Assembly: GCA_023435305.1 (NCBI GenBank)
Contig: JAEYRV010000045.1
Location: forward strand, 119,742 to 183,741
From: Bacillota bacterium
GTDB lineage: Bacteria; Bacillota; Clostridia; Acetivibrionales; DTU013
DNA length: 64,000 nt
Direction: 5' to 3'
Below the pieces are notes generated by a model that ran no database searches, was not told the origin of the DNA, and worked only from the letters and a program-made list of their open reading frames with translations. Both the position numbers and the translations under genes were made by a program. Shown one piece after another: positions 52,987-61,447 of this stretch (the first letter of the stretch is position 1; every line of letters begins with the position of its first letter).

Positions 52987-53857
52987 TTTTACTGCAACTC
53001 CCTATTCCAAGAATTTTTTCAGTTTTCCTGAGCATTCCCATATAAATAATATTTTCCAATATGCTTTTGTTCATCTTTATATCAAGCAGCTCAAATGCCC
53101 TCGATATTTCATTGAGCGAATAGGTCAGATTGAATTCCACCCTGTCTCGTATCATCTCCCTGAATTCGCCGATATCCTGATTTTCATACCCGTATTGATA
53201 AATGAGCGGATTGTAGCTGCCTTTCTTTATATCCTTATCCAGATCATCACAGGCATCCATCAGGTAGATCCACTTGCCAAGGTTGTATCCGATCCATCTC
53301 AATATTTTCTCAGTCTTCTCATCGGCACAAAGAGGTTCAAACGCCGTGATCTCCTCCATCAGCTTTGCAAAAGGCTCGGCTGCCATATCCATCGAAGCGC
53401 ATTTCTCCTTCTCAAGCAGCACCAGCTCATCCAGCAGTTTTTCCATTATTGAACACTTCTTCTCATACTGCTTCCTGAGCTTTTTAAAGGACCTCTTCAG
53501 CATAATGAGCGCCGAAGCCGAAACGAACGATGCTTCGTCACGTTTCTTATCTTCCAGACTATAATACGCCAGAATGGTGTTAATGTCTGAGGCGTAATCA
53601 ATGACAGCATTATGATCGATAATATGTCTTTTTTCCAGCGGATGAGCCATACATCGCTTTCTCAGGACCACGGCCCTTTCGCCTGCCACCGCAGAAAGCA
53701 ATACAGCGAGAAATGCAGAATCATAGTTGAGCATGAACCGTTTCAACTGCCCCTGCCGTCTGCCGATGGACCTGCAGACCCCGCAGTAATATGCTCTGAA
53801 AAGCTCATAATCTTTTATTTTCATCTCCGGCTTTTCCGGAACAATATATCCGAACAT
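52970..53857 (-). CDS. DUF5685 family protein
   Basis: A 295-residue, mostly helical protein matching DUF5685: MFGYIVPEKPEMKIKDYELF, FRAYYCGVCRSIG near the N terminus, GYNLGKWIYLMDACDDLDKD in the second half and NPLIYQYG. The Asp-rich DACDDLDKD segment resembles prenyl-transferase or squalene-synthase-like helical folds, but no function is established. It overlaps the J-protein gene by 17 bp. Confidence 0.82.
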   Translation of the reverse strand: MFGYIVPEKPEMKIKDYELFRAYYCGVCRSIGRRQGQLKRFMLNYDSAFLAVLLSAVAGERAVVLRKRCMAHPLEKRHIIDHNAVIDYASDINTILAYYSLEDKKRDEASFVSASALIMLKRSFKKLRKQYEKKCSIMEKLLDELVLLEKEKCASMDMAAEPFAKLMEEITAFEPLCADEKTEKILRWIGYNLGKWIYLMDACDDLDKDIKKGSYNPLIYQYGYENQDIGEFREMIRDRVEFNLTYSLNEISRAFELLDIKMNKSILENIIYMGMLRKTEKILGIGSCSKIEKSV

Positions 53858-53866
53858 AGGCTCCCT

Positions 53867-54412
53867 TCACTGCTTCTGCTTCTTGATGTTCAAATATGCT
53901 CTGAGATACATGAAAAATGCAAATAGTGCAGCAGCCACAGCCAGTATGAAAAATAGCTGGTTCAATGCCAGACCCAGTATATTCCATCTGCCGAAGGGTT
54001 CATCGAACATCAGCATTATTATTGCAAGGTAAAAAATTACCGTCGTCATCTTACCATACCAGTTGGCGGAAACAACATAGTTATTCTGCTTATACAGCAC
54101 CAATGCGCCGACGCCCATTAGTGCCTCTTTAGCGAATATCACAAGCACGAGCTCAAAAGGTATTATTCCAAGCCCGAATGACAGTATCGATACTGCCGTT
54201 ATCTGCATAAGCTTGTCAGCCATAGGATCCGCTATTTTGCCCCAGGATGTGACCAGATTGTACTTTCTGGCAATATAACCGTCCAGGACATCAGTCAGTC
54301 CTCCTGCTAAGAACAACAGCATAGCTGTAATGTAATGTTGAGTGCCGAGAAAGTAAGCAAATACAGGTATCAGTAAAAAACGTAATATTGTCAGTATATT
54401 TGGAACGTTCAT
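53867..54412 (-). CDS. pgsA: CDP-diacylglycerol-glycerol-3-phosphate 3-phosphatidyltransferase
   Basis: Membrane enzyme for the first committed step of phosphatidylglycerol synthesis; 181 residues, about five membrane helices. The CDP-alcohol phosphotransferase motif D-G-x2-A-R-x8-G-x3-D-x3-D is intact as LDGYIARKYNLVTSWGKIAD followed by PMADKLMQ. It uses CDP-diacylglycerol made by CdsA. Confidence 0.95.
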   Translation of the reverse strand: MNVPNILTILRFLLIPVFAYFLGTQHYITAMLLFLAGGLTDVLDGYIARKYNLVTSWGKIADPMADKLMQITAVSILSFGLGIIPFELVLVIFAKEALMGVGALVLYKQNNYVVSANWYGKMTTVIFYLAIIMLMFDEPFGRWNILGLALNQLFFILAVAAALFAFFMYLRAYLNIKKQKQ

Positions 54413-54483
54413 GGCCCACCACCCATGTTTTTTCTATAGTCTACCATAATGAAGCTGTCTGTTCAATTATACGACAGGTATAA

Positions 54484-54906
54484 TCAAATGTCTTGTGCTG
54501 CCTTTTCGATCAAATCAAATAACTCAGGCATGAATTTTTTGATATTGACGGGCTTGAGATCCCTGTTCGTCCAGCAGTGCATTGTCTCGCCCTCTGTCAG
54601 GAGCTTGTCTTCGCCTGCCCTGGCAACTTCATAATGGAACACCAGCCTTGTGCCTGTATATTCTTTAATATTCGTTCTTACGACGATTATATCCTCATAT
54701 TTGGAAAAGCCTTTAAATGAGCATTTCAGCTCCAGCAGAGGCAGCATCGCCCCCTTCTCTTCTATCAACGAGTACGGCATTCCCATTTTCCTTATAAAAT
54801 CGGTCCTTCCGGCCTCGAACCAGACAGCATAGTTGGAATGGTGGACCACTCCCATCCGGTCCGTTTCAGCATACCGTACCACGAAAGTTGTTTCAGAAAT
54901 AAACAT
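54484..54906 (-). CDS. YbgC-type acyl-CoA thioesterase (hotdog fold)
   Basis: A 140-residue single hotdog-domain protein: VVRYAETDRMGVVHHSNYAV with the catalytic Asp of the 4-hydroxybenzoyl-CoA thioesterase family, followed by WFEAGRTDFIRKMGMP. It acts on acyl-CoA or acyl-carrier thioesters; the substrate is not determined. Nearby pgsA suggests a lipid link, but in many genomes this family is free-standing. The ribosome site AAGGTGAG precedes ATG 54906. Confidence 0.9.
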   Translation of the reverse strand: MFISETTFVVRYAETDRMGVVHHSNYAVWFEAGRTDFIRKMGMPYSLIEEKGAMLPLLELKCSFKGFSKYEDIIVVRTNIKEYTGTRLVFHYEVARAGEDKLLTEGETMHCWTNRDLKPVNIKKFMPELFDLIEKAAQDI

Positions 54907-54954
54907 TTTCTCACCTTTATGTAACTTATATTATGCATTTCTCGTATATATCCT

Positions 54955-54994
54955 AAAAAAATTAAGCCCGTGTTTTGGGTATACACGGGATTAA
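54955..54994 (-). terminator. Terminator after the DUF2007-like gene
   Basis: Stem CCCGTGT/ACACGGG with flanking TTAA/TTAA pairs (54962-54973 and 54983-54994), loop of nine, then TTTTTTTAGG on the minus strand. Confidence 0.75.
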
Positions 54995-55023
54995 CCTTCT
55001 GTACTCTGTTTTGGCAATACGCT

Positions 55024-55221
55024 TCAATAGCCTTTTTCAATAATGACACTATGGGCCTCTTCTACCTCTGCCTCCGGAACAAGCACTTCATAATAGTTAT
55101 CGTTGTTTTCGTGATTCTTGCTTATCGGTCTGAGTTTAACGAGAATCCCTTCTTTTGTGAGCAGCTCCTGCAGCGCTGTCGCTATTTCCTTGCTCTGAGC
55201 CATGTATACTACTGTCCACAT
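55024..55221 (-). CDS. Small DUF2007-like protein
   Basis: A 65-residue protein, MWTVVYMAQSKEIATALQEL at the N terminus, then LLTKEGILVKLRPIS and a YYEVLVPEAEVEEAHSVI close. The pattern resembles DUF2007-type putative signal-transducing proteins. It is 22 bp downstream of mtrB. Function unknown; the family match is by eye. Confidence 0.6.
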   Translation of the reverse strand: MWTVVYMAQSKEIATALQELLTKEGILVKLRPISKNHENNDNYYEVLVPEAEVEEAHSVIIEKGY

Positions 55222-55243
55222 TCAAAACACGCCCCTTTTTGGA

Positions 55244-55477
55244 CTATTCCCCAGAAATGATTTCACCATGGCGGCATAGTATCCTGGATTTTCCTCTCAC
55301 TTTTATGGCGGAAGTATTCTCCGTAAACTGTGCTAATAAAACTTCACCCTTATCAAGTTTTTCTGTGTGATGGAATTTGGTATCCCTGCCTCTGGTAAGG
55401 CCTATAACATTTACTCCGTTCTCTTCTGCTCTGATTACTACATATTCTCCAAGTAACTTATCTGTTTCCCGATCCAA
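55244..55477 (-). CDS. mtrB: trp RNA-binding attenuation protein (TRAP)
   Basis: Eleven-subunit ring protein that binds tryptophan and GAG/UAG-repeat RNA to attenuate trp operons. The 77-residue protein matches TRAP nearly throughout: YVVIRAEENGVNVIGLTRG, DTKFHHTEKLDKGEVLLAQF and TENTSAIKVRGKSRI. These include the Lys/Lys/Arg RNA-binding positions and Thr residues of the tryptophan pocket. The TTG 55477 start is 8 nt from GAGG; a GTG at 55486 is the alternative. No trp gene lies in the window; it sits alone downstream of dnaE. Confidence 0.93.
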   Translation of the reverse strand: MDRETDKLLGEYVVIRAEENGVNVIGLTRGRDTKFHHTEKLDKGEVLLAQFTENTSAIKVRGKSRILCRHGEIISGE

Positions 55478-55583
55478 TAAAACCACCTCGAAATAACTAT
55501 ATATTATTTCATTTGAAAAATCAACACAATTTGTCCTGATAAATGGTAAAAGCCCTTATATCAAGCCCTTTAGCGCTTTGTCA

Positions 55584-58500
55584 CTATTTTTGCCCATCCT
55601 TTGTGACTATTTTTACATTATCTTCTCCAAAACGCGCAATTAGCTCTCTTTGCAGTGTTTCACACAGTTCAGCACGATATTCTCCAATATTCGATTTACA
55701 AACATTTCCCGAGCTGTCCGAGCTGCAAAAGATAACTGGCGTTTTTCCACTGAAATACTGTATTAGTGAAATGACTGACTTCATCATCTCACTGTCTGCT
55801 GAAGCATTGGTCCTGATATATATCCTGTCATTATTACCTGATTTTTCTCTCGCATCTGCTGCGGCCGCGCTGTTCACAGCATCTGATACTGTCTTATCCT
55901 TTTTTTGGATCATCCTGACAGTGTCACATATTATTTTGGGCTGTTCTTCTTCTTTTATACTGATACGCCCATCAATAAATACTGCATTTTCATTTACAAG
56001 CAGCTCCTTGAATCTCTTTAGTACCGCAGGAAACACGATTACCTCCATGCTGCCGTAGAGATCCTCGAGTGTCACAAATGCCATCAGATTATTGCTTTTT
56101 GTAGTTTTGGTCTTGATTTCGGTAATAATTCCTCCCACCGTCACCAGAATTCCATCGGTAATGTCTTTGGAATCGGATTCCGTCAAATTGTCATCGCCCT
56201 CCTCAATGCCTGCAGCATTGAAATCGGAGCTGTTTATGGTAGTCTGCTCCAGTATTTCCTCCTCAAATTCCTTTAGCGGGTGACCGGACACATATAGACC
56301 GAGCATTTCCTTTTCCATTGCAAGGAGCATCTTTGGAGAAAACTCATTGAGCTCGGGGTAATTCTCATCCGTCCTGATTGGCTGTACCTTTCCTGCAAAT
56401 TCAAACAGCGACAGCTGTCCCTCGACTTTGTTCTTCCTGTTCTGCTGTGCGCTTTCGAGCATGCGCTCATAAACAGCCATCATCCTCGATCTGAAAACGC
56501 CCAGCGAATCGAATGCACCGCATTTGATCAGGCTCTCCACGCATCTCTTGTTGAAGTCCCTGCCGCCTATCCGCTCGCAGAAATCTCCAAAGCTTTTGAA
56601 GGGACCTCCCTCCATTCTCTCCAGGATCAATTCCCTGACTGCATTCTCTCCGACATTCTTTACAGCAGCCATCCCGAACCTGATCTTGCCATTGACCACG
56701 GTAAACCTGACATCGCTCTCATTTACATCCGGCGGAAGTACTTCGATGCCGGCTTGCTTGCATTCGTGCACATAGTATGAAACCTTGTCGCTGCTTCCAA
56801 GGAAGCTGTTGAGCGATGCGGCCATAAACTCAACCGGATAGTAAAACTTCAGCCACGCTGTCTGATATGCTACTACAGCATATGCAGCGGCATGGGACTT
56901 GTTGAATGCATAACTGGCAAAGTCCATCATCTGATCGAATATACGGCTGGCGGTCTTCTCATCGACCCCGTTCCTGACAGCTCCACTGACAATGATATTT
57001 CCGGTATCGTCCACGATTCCGTGTATGAAATTTTCTCTTTCCTTTAGCATAACATCATGCTTCTTCTTTGACATTGCCCTGCGGACCAGGTCTGAACGGC
57101 CGTAGGAGTAGCCCGCCAGATCGCGGACGATCTGCATGACCTGTTCCTGATAGACCATACAGCCATAAGTCACATCCAGTATATTTTCAAGCAGCGGATG
57201 TTCATATGTTATCTCTTCAAGATTGTTCTTGTTTCTGATATATTTGGGTATGGAGTCCATCGGCCCCGGCCTGTAAAGCGATATCCCGGCTATTATGTCC
57301 TCCAGCGACGCAGGCTGCAGTTCCTTCATGAACTGGGTCATGCCTGTGGATTCCAGCTGGAATATGCCCGATGTCTTGCCCTCTCCGATCAATCTGAACA
57401 CAGCAGGGTCATTCATATCAAGCTTGTCAACATCTATCCCGACCCCATGATTCTTGTATATGAGATCAACAGCATCCCTGATGACCGTCAGCGTGCGAAG
57501 GCCCAGGAAATCCATCTTCAGCAGCCCCAGCTCCTCCAGCAGCCCCATTGTGAACTGGGTCGTTATACTTTCATCATTCTTTTGCAGCGGCACATACTCA
57601 GTAACAGGCTCCTTTGATATCACGACCCCGGCCGCATGGGTGCTGGCATGTCTTGGCATCCCCTCCAGGAGCTTCGCCATATTTATCAGTTCAGCTGACC
57701 TTTCATCATCCTCGTATCTTGCCTTTAGCTCAGGATTGATTTCAAGAGCCTTGTCGATATTCATTCCGATCTGGAACGGTATCATTTTTGCGATCTGGTC
57801 CACTTCGCCATACGAAATGTCCAACGCTCTGCCTACATCCCTAATAGCGGCTCTTGCTGCCATTGTCCCGAATGTAATGATCTGGGCTACCCTGTCCTTG
57901 CCGTATTTCCGGACTACATAGTCAATGACCTCCTGCCTTCTCTCATAGCAGAAGTCAATATCTATATCAGGCATTGTGACTCTTTCGGGATTAAGAAACC
58001 TTTCAAAAAGCAGATTGTACTTTATCGGATCGATGCTTGTGATGCCGAGGGTGTATGCCACGAGGCTTCCCGCGGCAGAACCCCTGCCGGGTCCCACCCT
58101 TATGCCGTTATCTCTAGCATACTTTATGAAATCCCAAACGATTAGGAAGTAGTCGACATACCCCATCTGTTTTATTACCTGAAGCTCGTAATCAAGCCTT
58201 TGGTGGTACTCCTGGTTCGAAGCTGCCGCATCATAGCGCCATTTGAGTCCCTCCTCGCACAGGCCGCACAGGTATTCGTACGGTTCCCTTCCTTCGGGAA
58301 CATCGAACCTGGGCAGATGCAGCTTGTTGAATTCCAGTTCAACATTGCAGCTTTCTGCGATCTTAACTGTGTTTTCTATTGCCTCGGGAATATTTTTGAA
58401 TGCTTCTGCCATTTCATCAGGCGACTTTATATAGAATTCATCGGCACTGAATTTCATCCTGTCTTCATCGGTTATCTTCCTGCCCGTCTGGATGCAGAGC

Positions 58501-59162
58501 AGGACTTCATGCGCCTTGGCATCCTCGCGTCTGAGATAATGGGCATCGTTTGTAGCAACCAGCGGTATGCCTGTCTCTCTTGACAACTTTATCAGGCTCT
58601 GATTGACCAGATTCTGTTCTTCGATACCGTTATTTTGGAGTTCAAGATAGAAAAAGCCCTGCCCGAATATTTCATTGAGCTCCAGCGCCTTCTCCCGGGC
58701 CTTTTTGTAATTGCCCTCAAGTATAGCAGTTGCCACATCACCTGATAAGCAGGCGCTGAGAGCCGTTATTCCCTTTGAATATCTGCGCAGTACCTCCATG
58801 TCGATCCTGGGCTTATAATAAAAACCTTCGGTAAAACCGATGGAGACGATTTTCATGAGGTTCCTGTAGCCTTCATTGTCCCTGGCCAGCAGCACCAAAT
58901 GGCCCTGGTCCGAATCCTGCCCCGGCTGCTTGTCCAGGCGCGTACGCTTCGCAGTATAGACCTCACACCCCAATATTGGCTTGATGCCATTCTTGAGTGC
59001 TGTCTTGTAAAAATCTATCACACCATACATAACGCCATGATCGGTGATCGCAATGCTGTCCATTCCAAGCGCCGAAGTGCGCGATATCAGATCAGCTATC
59101 CTGTTGGCACCGTCAAGCAGACTGTACTCTGTATGGACATGCAAATGAACAAACCCAGCCAT
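55584..59162 (-). CDS. dnaE: DNA polymerase III alpha subunit DnaE
   Basis: Second replicative polymerase; in Firmicutes it extends primers on the lagging strand. 1192 residues from ATG 59162 (GGAGGTTATCAT upstream), the usual start MAGFVHLHVHTEYSLLDG. Domains in order: PHP (HLHVHTEYSLLD and SIAITDHGVMYGV); polymerase core with MPDIDIDFCYERRQEVIDYV near residue 396 and ITFGTMAARAAIRDVGR; tandem helix-hairpin-helix; and an OB domain near 1000-1090 (VTVGGIITEIKTKTTKSNN). About 100 further residues follow. Confidence 0.97.
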   Translation of the reverse strand: MAGFVHLHVHTEYSLLDGANRIADLISRTSALGMDSIAITDHGVMYGVIDFYKTALKNGIKPILGCEVYTAKRTRLDKQPGQDSDQGHLVLLARDNEGYRNLMKIVSIGFTEGFYYKPRIDMEVLRRYSKGITALSACLSGDVATAILEGNYKKAREKALELNEIFGQGFFYLELQNNGIEEQNLVNQSLIKLSRETGIPLVATNDAHYLRREDAKAHEVLLCIQTGRKITDEDRMKFSADEFYIKSPDEMAEAFKNIPEAIENTVKIAESCNVELEFNKLHLPRFDVPEGREPYEYLCGLCEEGLKWRYDAAASNQEYHQRLDYELQVIKQMGYVDYFLIVWDFIKYARDNGIRVGPGRGSAAGSLVAYTLGITSIDPIKYNLLFERFLNPERVTMPDIDIDFCYERRQEVIDYVVRKYGKDRVAQIITFGTMAARAAIRDVGRALDISYGEVDQIAKMIPFQIGMNIDKALEINPELKARYEDDERSAELINMAKLLEGMPRHASTHAAGVVISKEPVTEYVPLQKNDESITTQFTMGLLEELGLLKMDFLGLRTLTVIRDAVDLIYKNHGVGIDVDKLDMNDPAVFRLIGEGKTSGIFQLESTGMTQFMKELQPASLEDIIAGISLYRPGPMDSIPKYIRNKNNLEEITYEHPLLENILDVTYGCMVYQEQVMQIVRDLAGYSYGRSDLVRRAMSKKKHDVMLKERENFIHGIVDDTGNIIVSGAVRNGVDEKTASRIFDQMMDFASYAFNKSHAAAYAVVAYQTAWLKFYYPVEFMAASLNSFLGSSDKVSYYVHECKQAGIEVLPPDVNESDVRFTVVNGKIRFGMAAVKNVGENAVRELILERMEGGPFKSFGDFCERIGGRDFNKRCVESLIKCGAFDSLGVFRSRMMAVYERMLESAQQNRKNKVEGQLSLFEFAGKVQPIRTDENYPELNEFSPKMLLAMEKEMLGLYVSGHPLKEFEEEILEQTTINSSDFNAAGIEEGDDNLTESDSKDITDGILVTVGGIITEIKTKTTKSNNLMAFVTLEDLYGSMEVIVFPAVLKRFKELLVNENAVFIDGRISIKEEEQPKIICDTVRMIQKKDKTVSDAVNSAAAADAREKSGNNDRIYIRTNASADSEMMKSVISLIQYFSGKTPVIFCSSDSSGNVCKSNIGEYRAELCETLQRELIARFGEDNVKIVTKDGQK

Positions 59163-59242
59163 ATGATAACCTCCAATGGGACATAGACCAATGTAAAGGG
59201 CCACTTCTCTATACGTGTCCCATCACCATTATAACACTACAA

Positions 59243-59283
59243 AGGAAAGAAAATTTTTCATTTGCATAAAAATTTTCTTTCCT
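59243..59283 (-). terminator. 16-bp perfect inverted repeat between the HD-GYP gene and dnaE
   Basis: Arms 59243-59258 and 59268-59283 are perfectly complementary with a nine-base loop. AT-rich, with T runs inside the arms. It probably ends the HD-GYP transcript, but no long T tract follows. Confidence 0.5.
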
Positions 59284-59302
59284 CATATATGCCCCATTAC
59301 TA

Positions 59303-60367
59303 TTAAATCTCACAACTGTTGATTATGAAAATGCTTGACTGTTCAGAAAGGTCGATCTCCCTTGGTATTGCCAGACGCTGCATTCTGTCATCGTATACAA
59401 CACGCACCAATGGCCTGGTAGGCATACTCCTGTTATCCCTGACAACTATGGCGCGCTCTTTTGTGTTGAGCAGCACGCCTGTTCCCACAGGATACACAGT
59501 GACATACTTGACAAAGCTTTCCACTACCTTGGGATCGAAATGATATACTCCAAGAGAAGTTATGTATTCATAAACTTCATTTGGCTTTAGTTTTTTTCTG
59601 TAAACACGGTCTGAAGTCAGAGCGTCATAAACATCCGCTATCGCGACGATCCTTGCAAAAATCTGTATGCTTTCATTTTTCAAATGAAGCGGATATCCGC
59701 TGCCGTCATATCTTTCATGGTGTCCCAGCGCTATATATTTAGATGTCATACTCAACCTGTCATTCTTTTTCAATATATCATATCCAAGTATCGTATGCTT
59801 TTTTATTTCCTCGAATTCATCAACTGTCAGCTGTGATGGCTTCATTAAGATTTCATTTGGAATGCACAGTTTTCCAATATCATGGAGCATAGCGCCGGTC
59901 CCGAGTTCCTTGAGCCTATCCGCATCAAATCCCAGTCCGATCCCTGTTATTAGTGAAAGGATGCATACATTGACTGAGTGTTCGAACGTATAATCATCGA
60001 CCGTTTTTATTTCAGTCAGACTATAAAGGATATCATCATTATTGATCAGTTCATCAATAATTTTATTGACCATTACCTTAACTTTTTCGACATCTTCACT
60101 CACGGAAAAGTTATAGCCGGTCATCATTTTTTTAACAAGGACGACCGCTTCATTGCGCGTTTCCCCGTTGACTACATCAGATACGCTGATTCCTTCAGAT
60201 ATATCATCATTCAGGTATACTTCAGAAATTCCACGTGTCTTCAGCTTTTCAACATAGCTTTCTTTCAGTTCGATACCCTCTGCCAGCAGTACTCCGCCAT
60301 CGGAACTGAATATAGTCCGGGCCAGCTTTACACCGACAGGTATCGAGTCGACACACACTCTGCGCAT
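59303..60367 (-). CDS. HD-GYP domain protein (c-di-GMP phosphodiesterase)
   Basis: A 354-residue cytoplasmic protein. An N-terminal domain of about 110 residues (MRRVCVDSIPVGVKLARTIF; LKESYVEKLKTRGISEVYL) of a type often fused to HD-GYP is followed by the catalytic domain, with HDIGKLCIP and HHERYDGSGYP. Residues for metal binding are present. C-terminal beta-rich tail (PVGTGVLLNTKERAIVV). No receiver domain, so not part of a phosphorelay. The CGGAGGATCTG site precedes ATG 60367. Confidence 0.93.
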   Translation of the reverse strand: MRRVCVDSIPVGVKLARTIFSSDGGVLLAEGIELKESYVEKLKTRGISEVYLNDDISEGISVSDVVNGETRNEAVVLVKKMMTGYNFSVSEDVEKVKVMVNKIIDELINNDDILYSLTEIKTVDDYTFEHSVNVCILSLITGIGLGFDADRLKELGTGAMLHDIGKLCIPNEILMKPSQLTVDEFEEIKKHTILGYDILKKNDRLSMTSKYIALGHHERYDGSGYPLHLKNESIQIFARIVAIADVYDALTSDRVYRKKLKPNEVYEYITSLGVYHFDPKVVESFVKYVTVYPVGTGVLLNTKERAIVVRDNRSMPTRPLVRVVYDDRMQRLAIPREIDLSEQSSIFIINSCEI

Positions 60368-60560
60368 CAGATCCTCCGTTGATATGTCTTGGCTTTATAA
60401 CATATTCGACAAATTAGTATAAAATCCTTCATGTAAGAAAATAAAAGATAAAAAAATATCATATTCTGAACTTTATTTTCTACATAAGTTTTTGGGAAAT
60501 ATATGCTCTATTTGTTATTTTATGGTATTATTCTAATAACAATAACTGGTTGGTGGGTGT

Positions 60561-61214
60561 ATGATTGGATCAACTGCTGCAAATCTTAAAATGCCATATT
60601 TCATCAATAAAACCTTGAACCATATCATCAAAGCGCTCAGGGCGTTGTTGTCATTCATTCCTGGCAGTCTGATACCGGACGATATCAAGTATATTATTTA
60701 TTTCTGCAGAACCTTCAGGCCCGAGTTATACAGCAGGCATGTCACGGCGAAAAATACAAATTGCCTGTTCTGCTGTAATCTGATCAAATCAGAGTATCAC
60801 AGAAACTGCCTCATATGCAGTAAAGGAACTCATGACAATTGTTATTCGCCGCTTCCGGATATACTGTACAAAAATACTATATCCTCTGATAATGGCGGTG
60901 CCATATCCAAACCATGGTACTTCATAAAAACCTGCGGCAGCTTTGAACGCCTGGCGGAAAAAAGGTATTTCAGGAATCTGTATTTCCTGTTATCATCGGT
61001 CACAATACATAACTATGAGGCGCTGGAAGGTCTGGAGAACGGCATTATACATGGCAGCAGGCCTTGTTATATCTGCGCTTCCATCGATTATGACCTTTAC
61101 AGGAAATGCAAAAGGCAGAGTGATTATGATGTCAGCTCACCCTGCCCCATTATGAAGAGAAAACTCGAGTATGCATATGAAAACAGCCGGTCATCCATTA
61201 GGCCAACAGGATGA
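60561..61214 (+). CDS. Cys-rich hypothetical protein (orphan)
   Basis: A 217-residue plus-strand open frame, start ATG 60561 with a weak GGTGGGTG. It has a basic N-terminal helix (FINKTLNHIIKALRALLSFI), then CLFCCNLIKSEYHRNCLICS and DNCYSPLPD, suggestive of a zinc-binding region, and SRPCYICASIDYDLYRKC near the C terminus. I recognise no family. The opposite strand has no competing gene, and the frame is uninterrupted for its full length. It converges on the phosphohexomutase gene. Confidence 0.5.
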   Translation: MIGSTAANLKMPYFINKTLNHIIKALRALLSFIPGSLIPDDIKYIIYFCRTFRPELYSRHVTAKNTNCLFCCNLIKSEYHRNCLICSKGTHDNCYSPLPDILYKNTISSDNGGAISKPWYFIKTCGSFERLAEKRYFRNLYFLLSSVTIHNYEALEGLENGIIHGSRPCYICASIDYDLYRKCKRQSDYDVSSPCPIMKRKLEYAYENSRSSIRPTG

Positions 61215-61222
61215 TCTGATGC

Positions 61223-61447
61223 CTATTACAGGAGTTCCTTTAATATTCCGGTCATTTTTCTTTTACCAGGCGGATCTGCTTGCTAGGACAACAGTCCCTT
61301 TATTATACCGGTCACATTCTCTTTTATCAGGCAGATCTGCTTGCTAGGACAACAGTCCCTTTATTATACCGGTCACATTTCTTATATCAGGCAGATCTGC
61401 TTGCTAGGACAAGAGTCCCTTTATTATACCGGTCACATTCTCTTTTA
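61223..61447 (-). repeat. About 60-bp tandem duplications of the pgm 3' end
   Basis: Four direct copies: the one inside the gene (stop TAG at 61404-61406), then copies with TAG at 61344, 61283 and 61223, spaced 60-61 bp. Each repeats the coding end GAATGTGACCGGTATAAT plus a GCAGATCTGC palindrome. The outermost copy is degenerate. Confidence 0.9.

Noticed and set aside
60368..60560. c-di-GMP riboswitch upstream of the HD-GYP gene
   Set aside because: The leader is AT-rich with no conserved GEMM-type core or strong hairpins.
61223..61447. CRISPR array or plus-strand small genes over the repeats
   Set aside because: Copies abut directly and derive from the mutase gene end; the plus frames are repeat artefacts.
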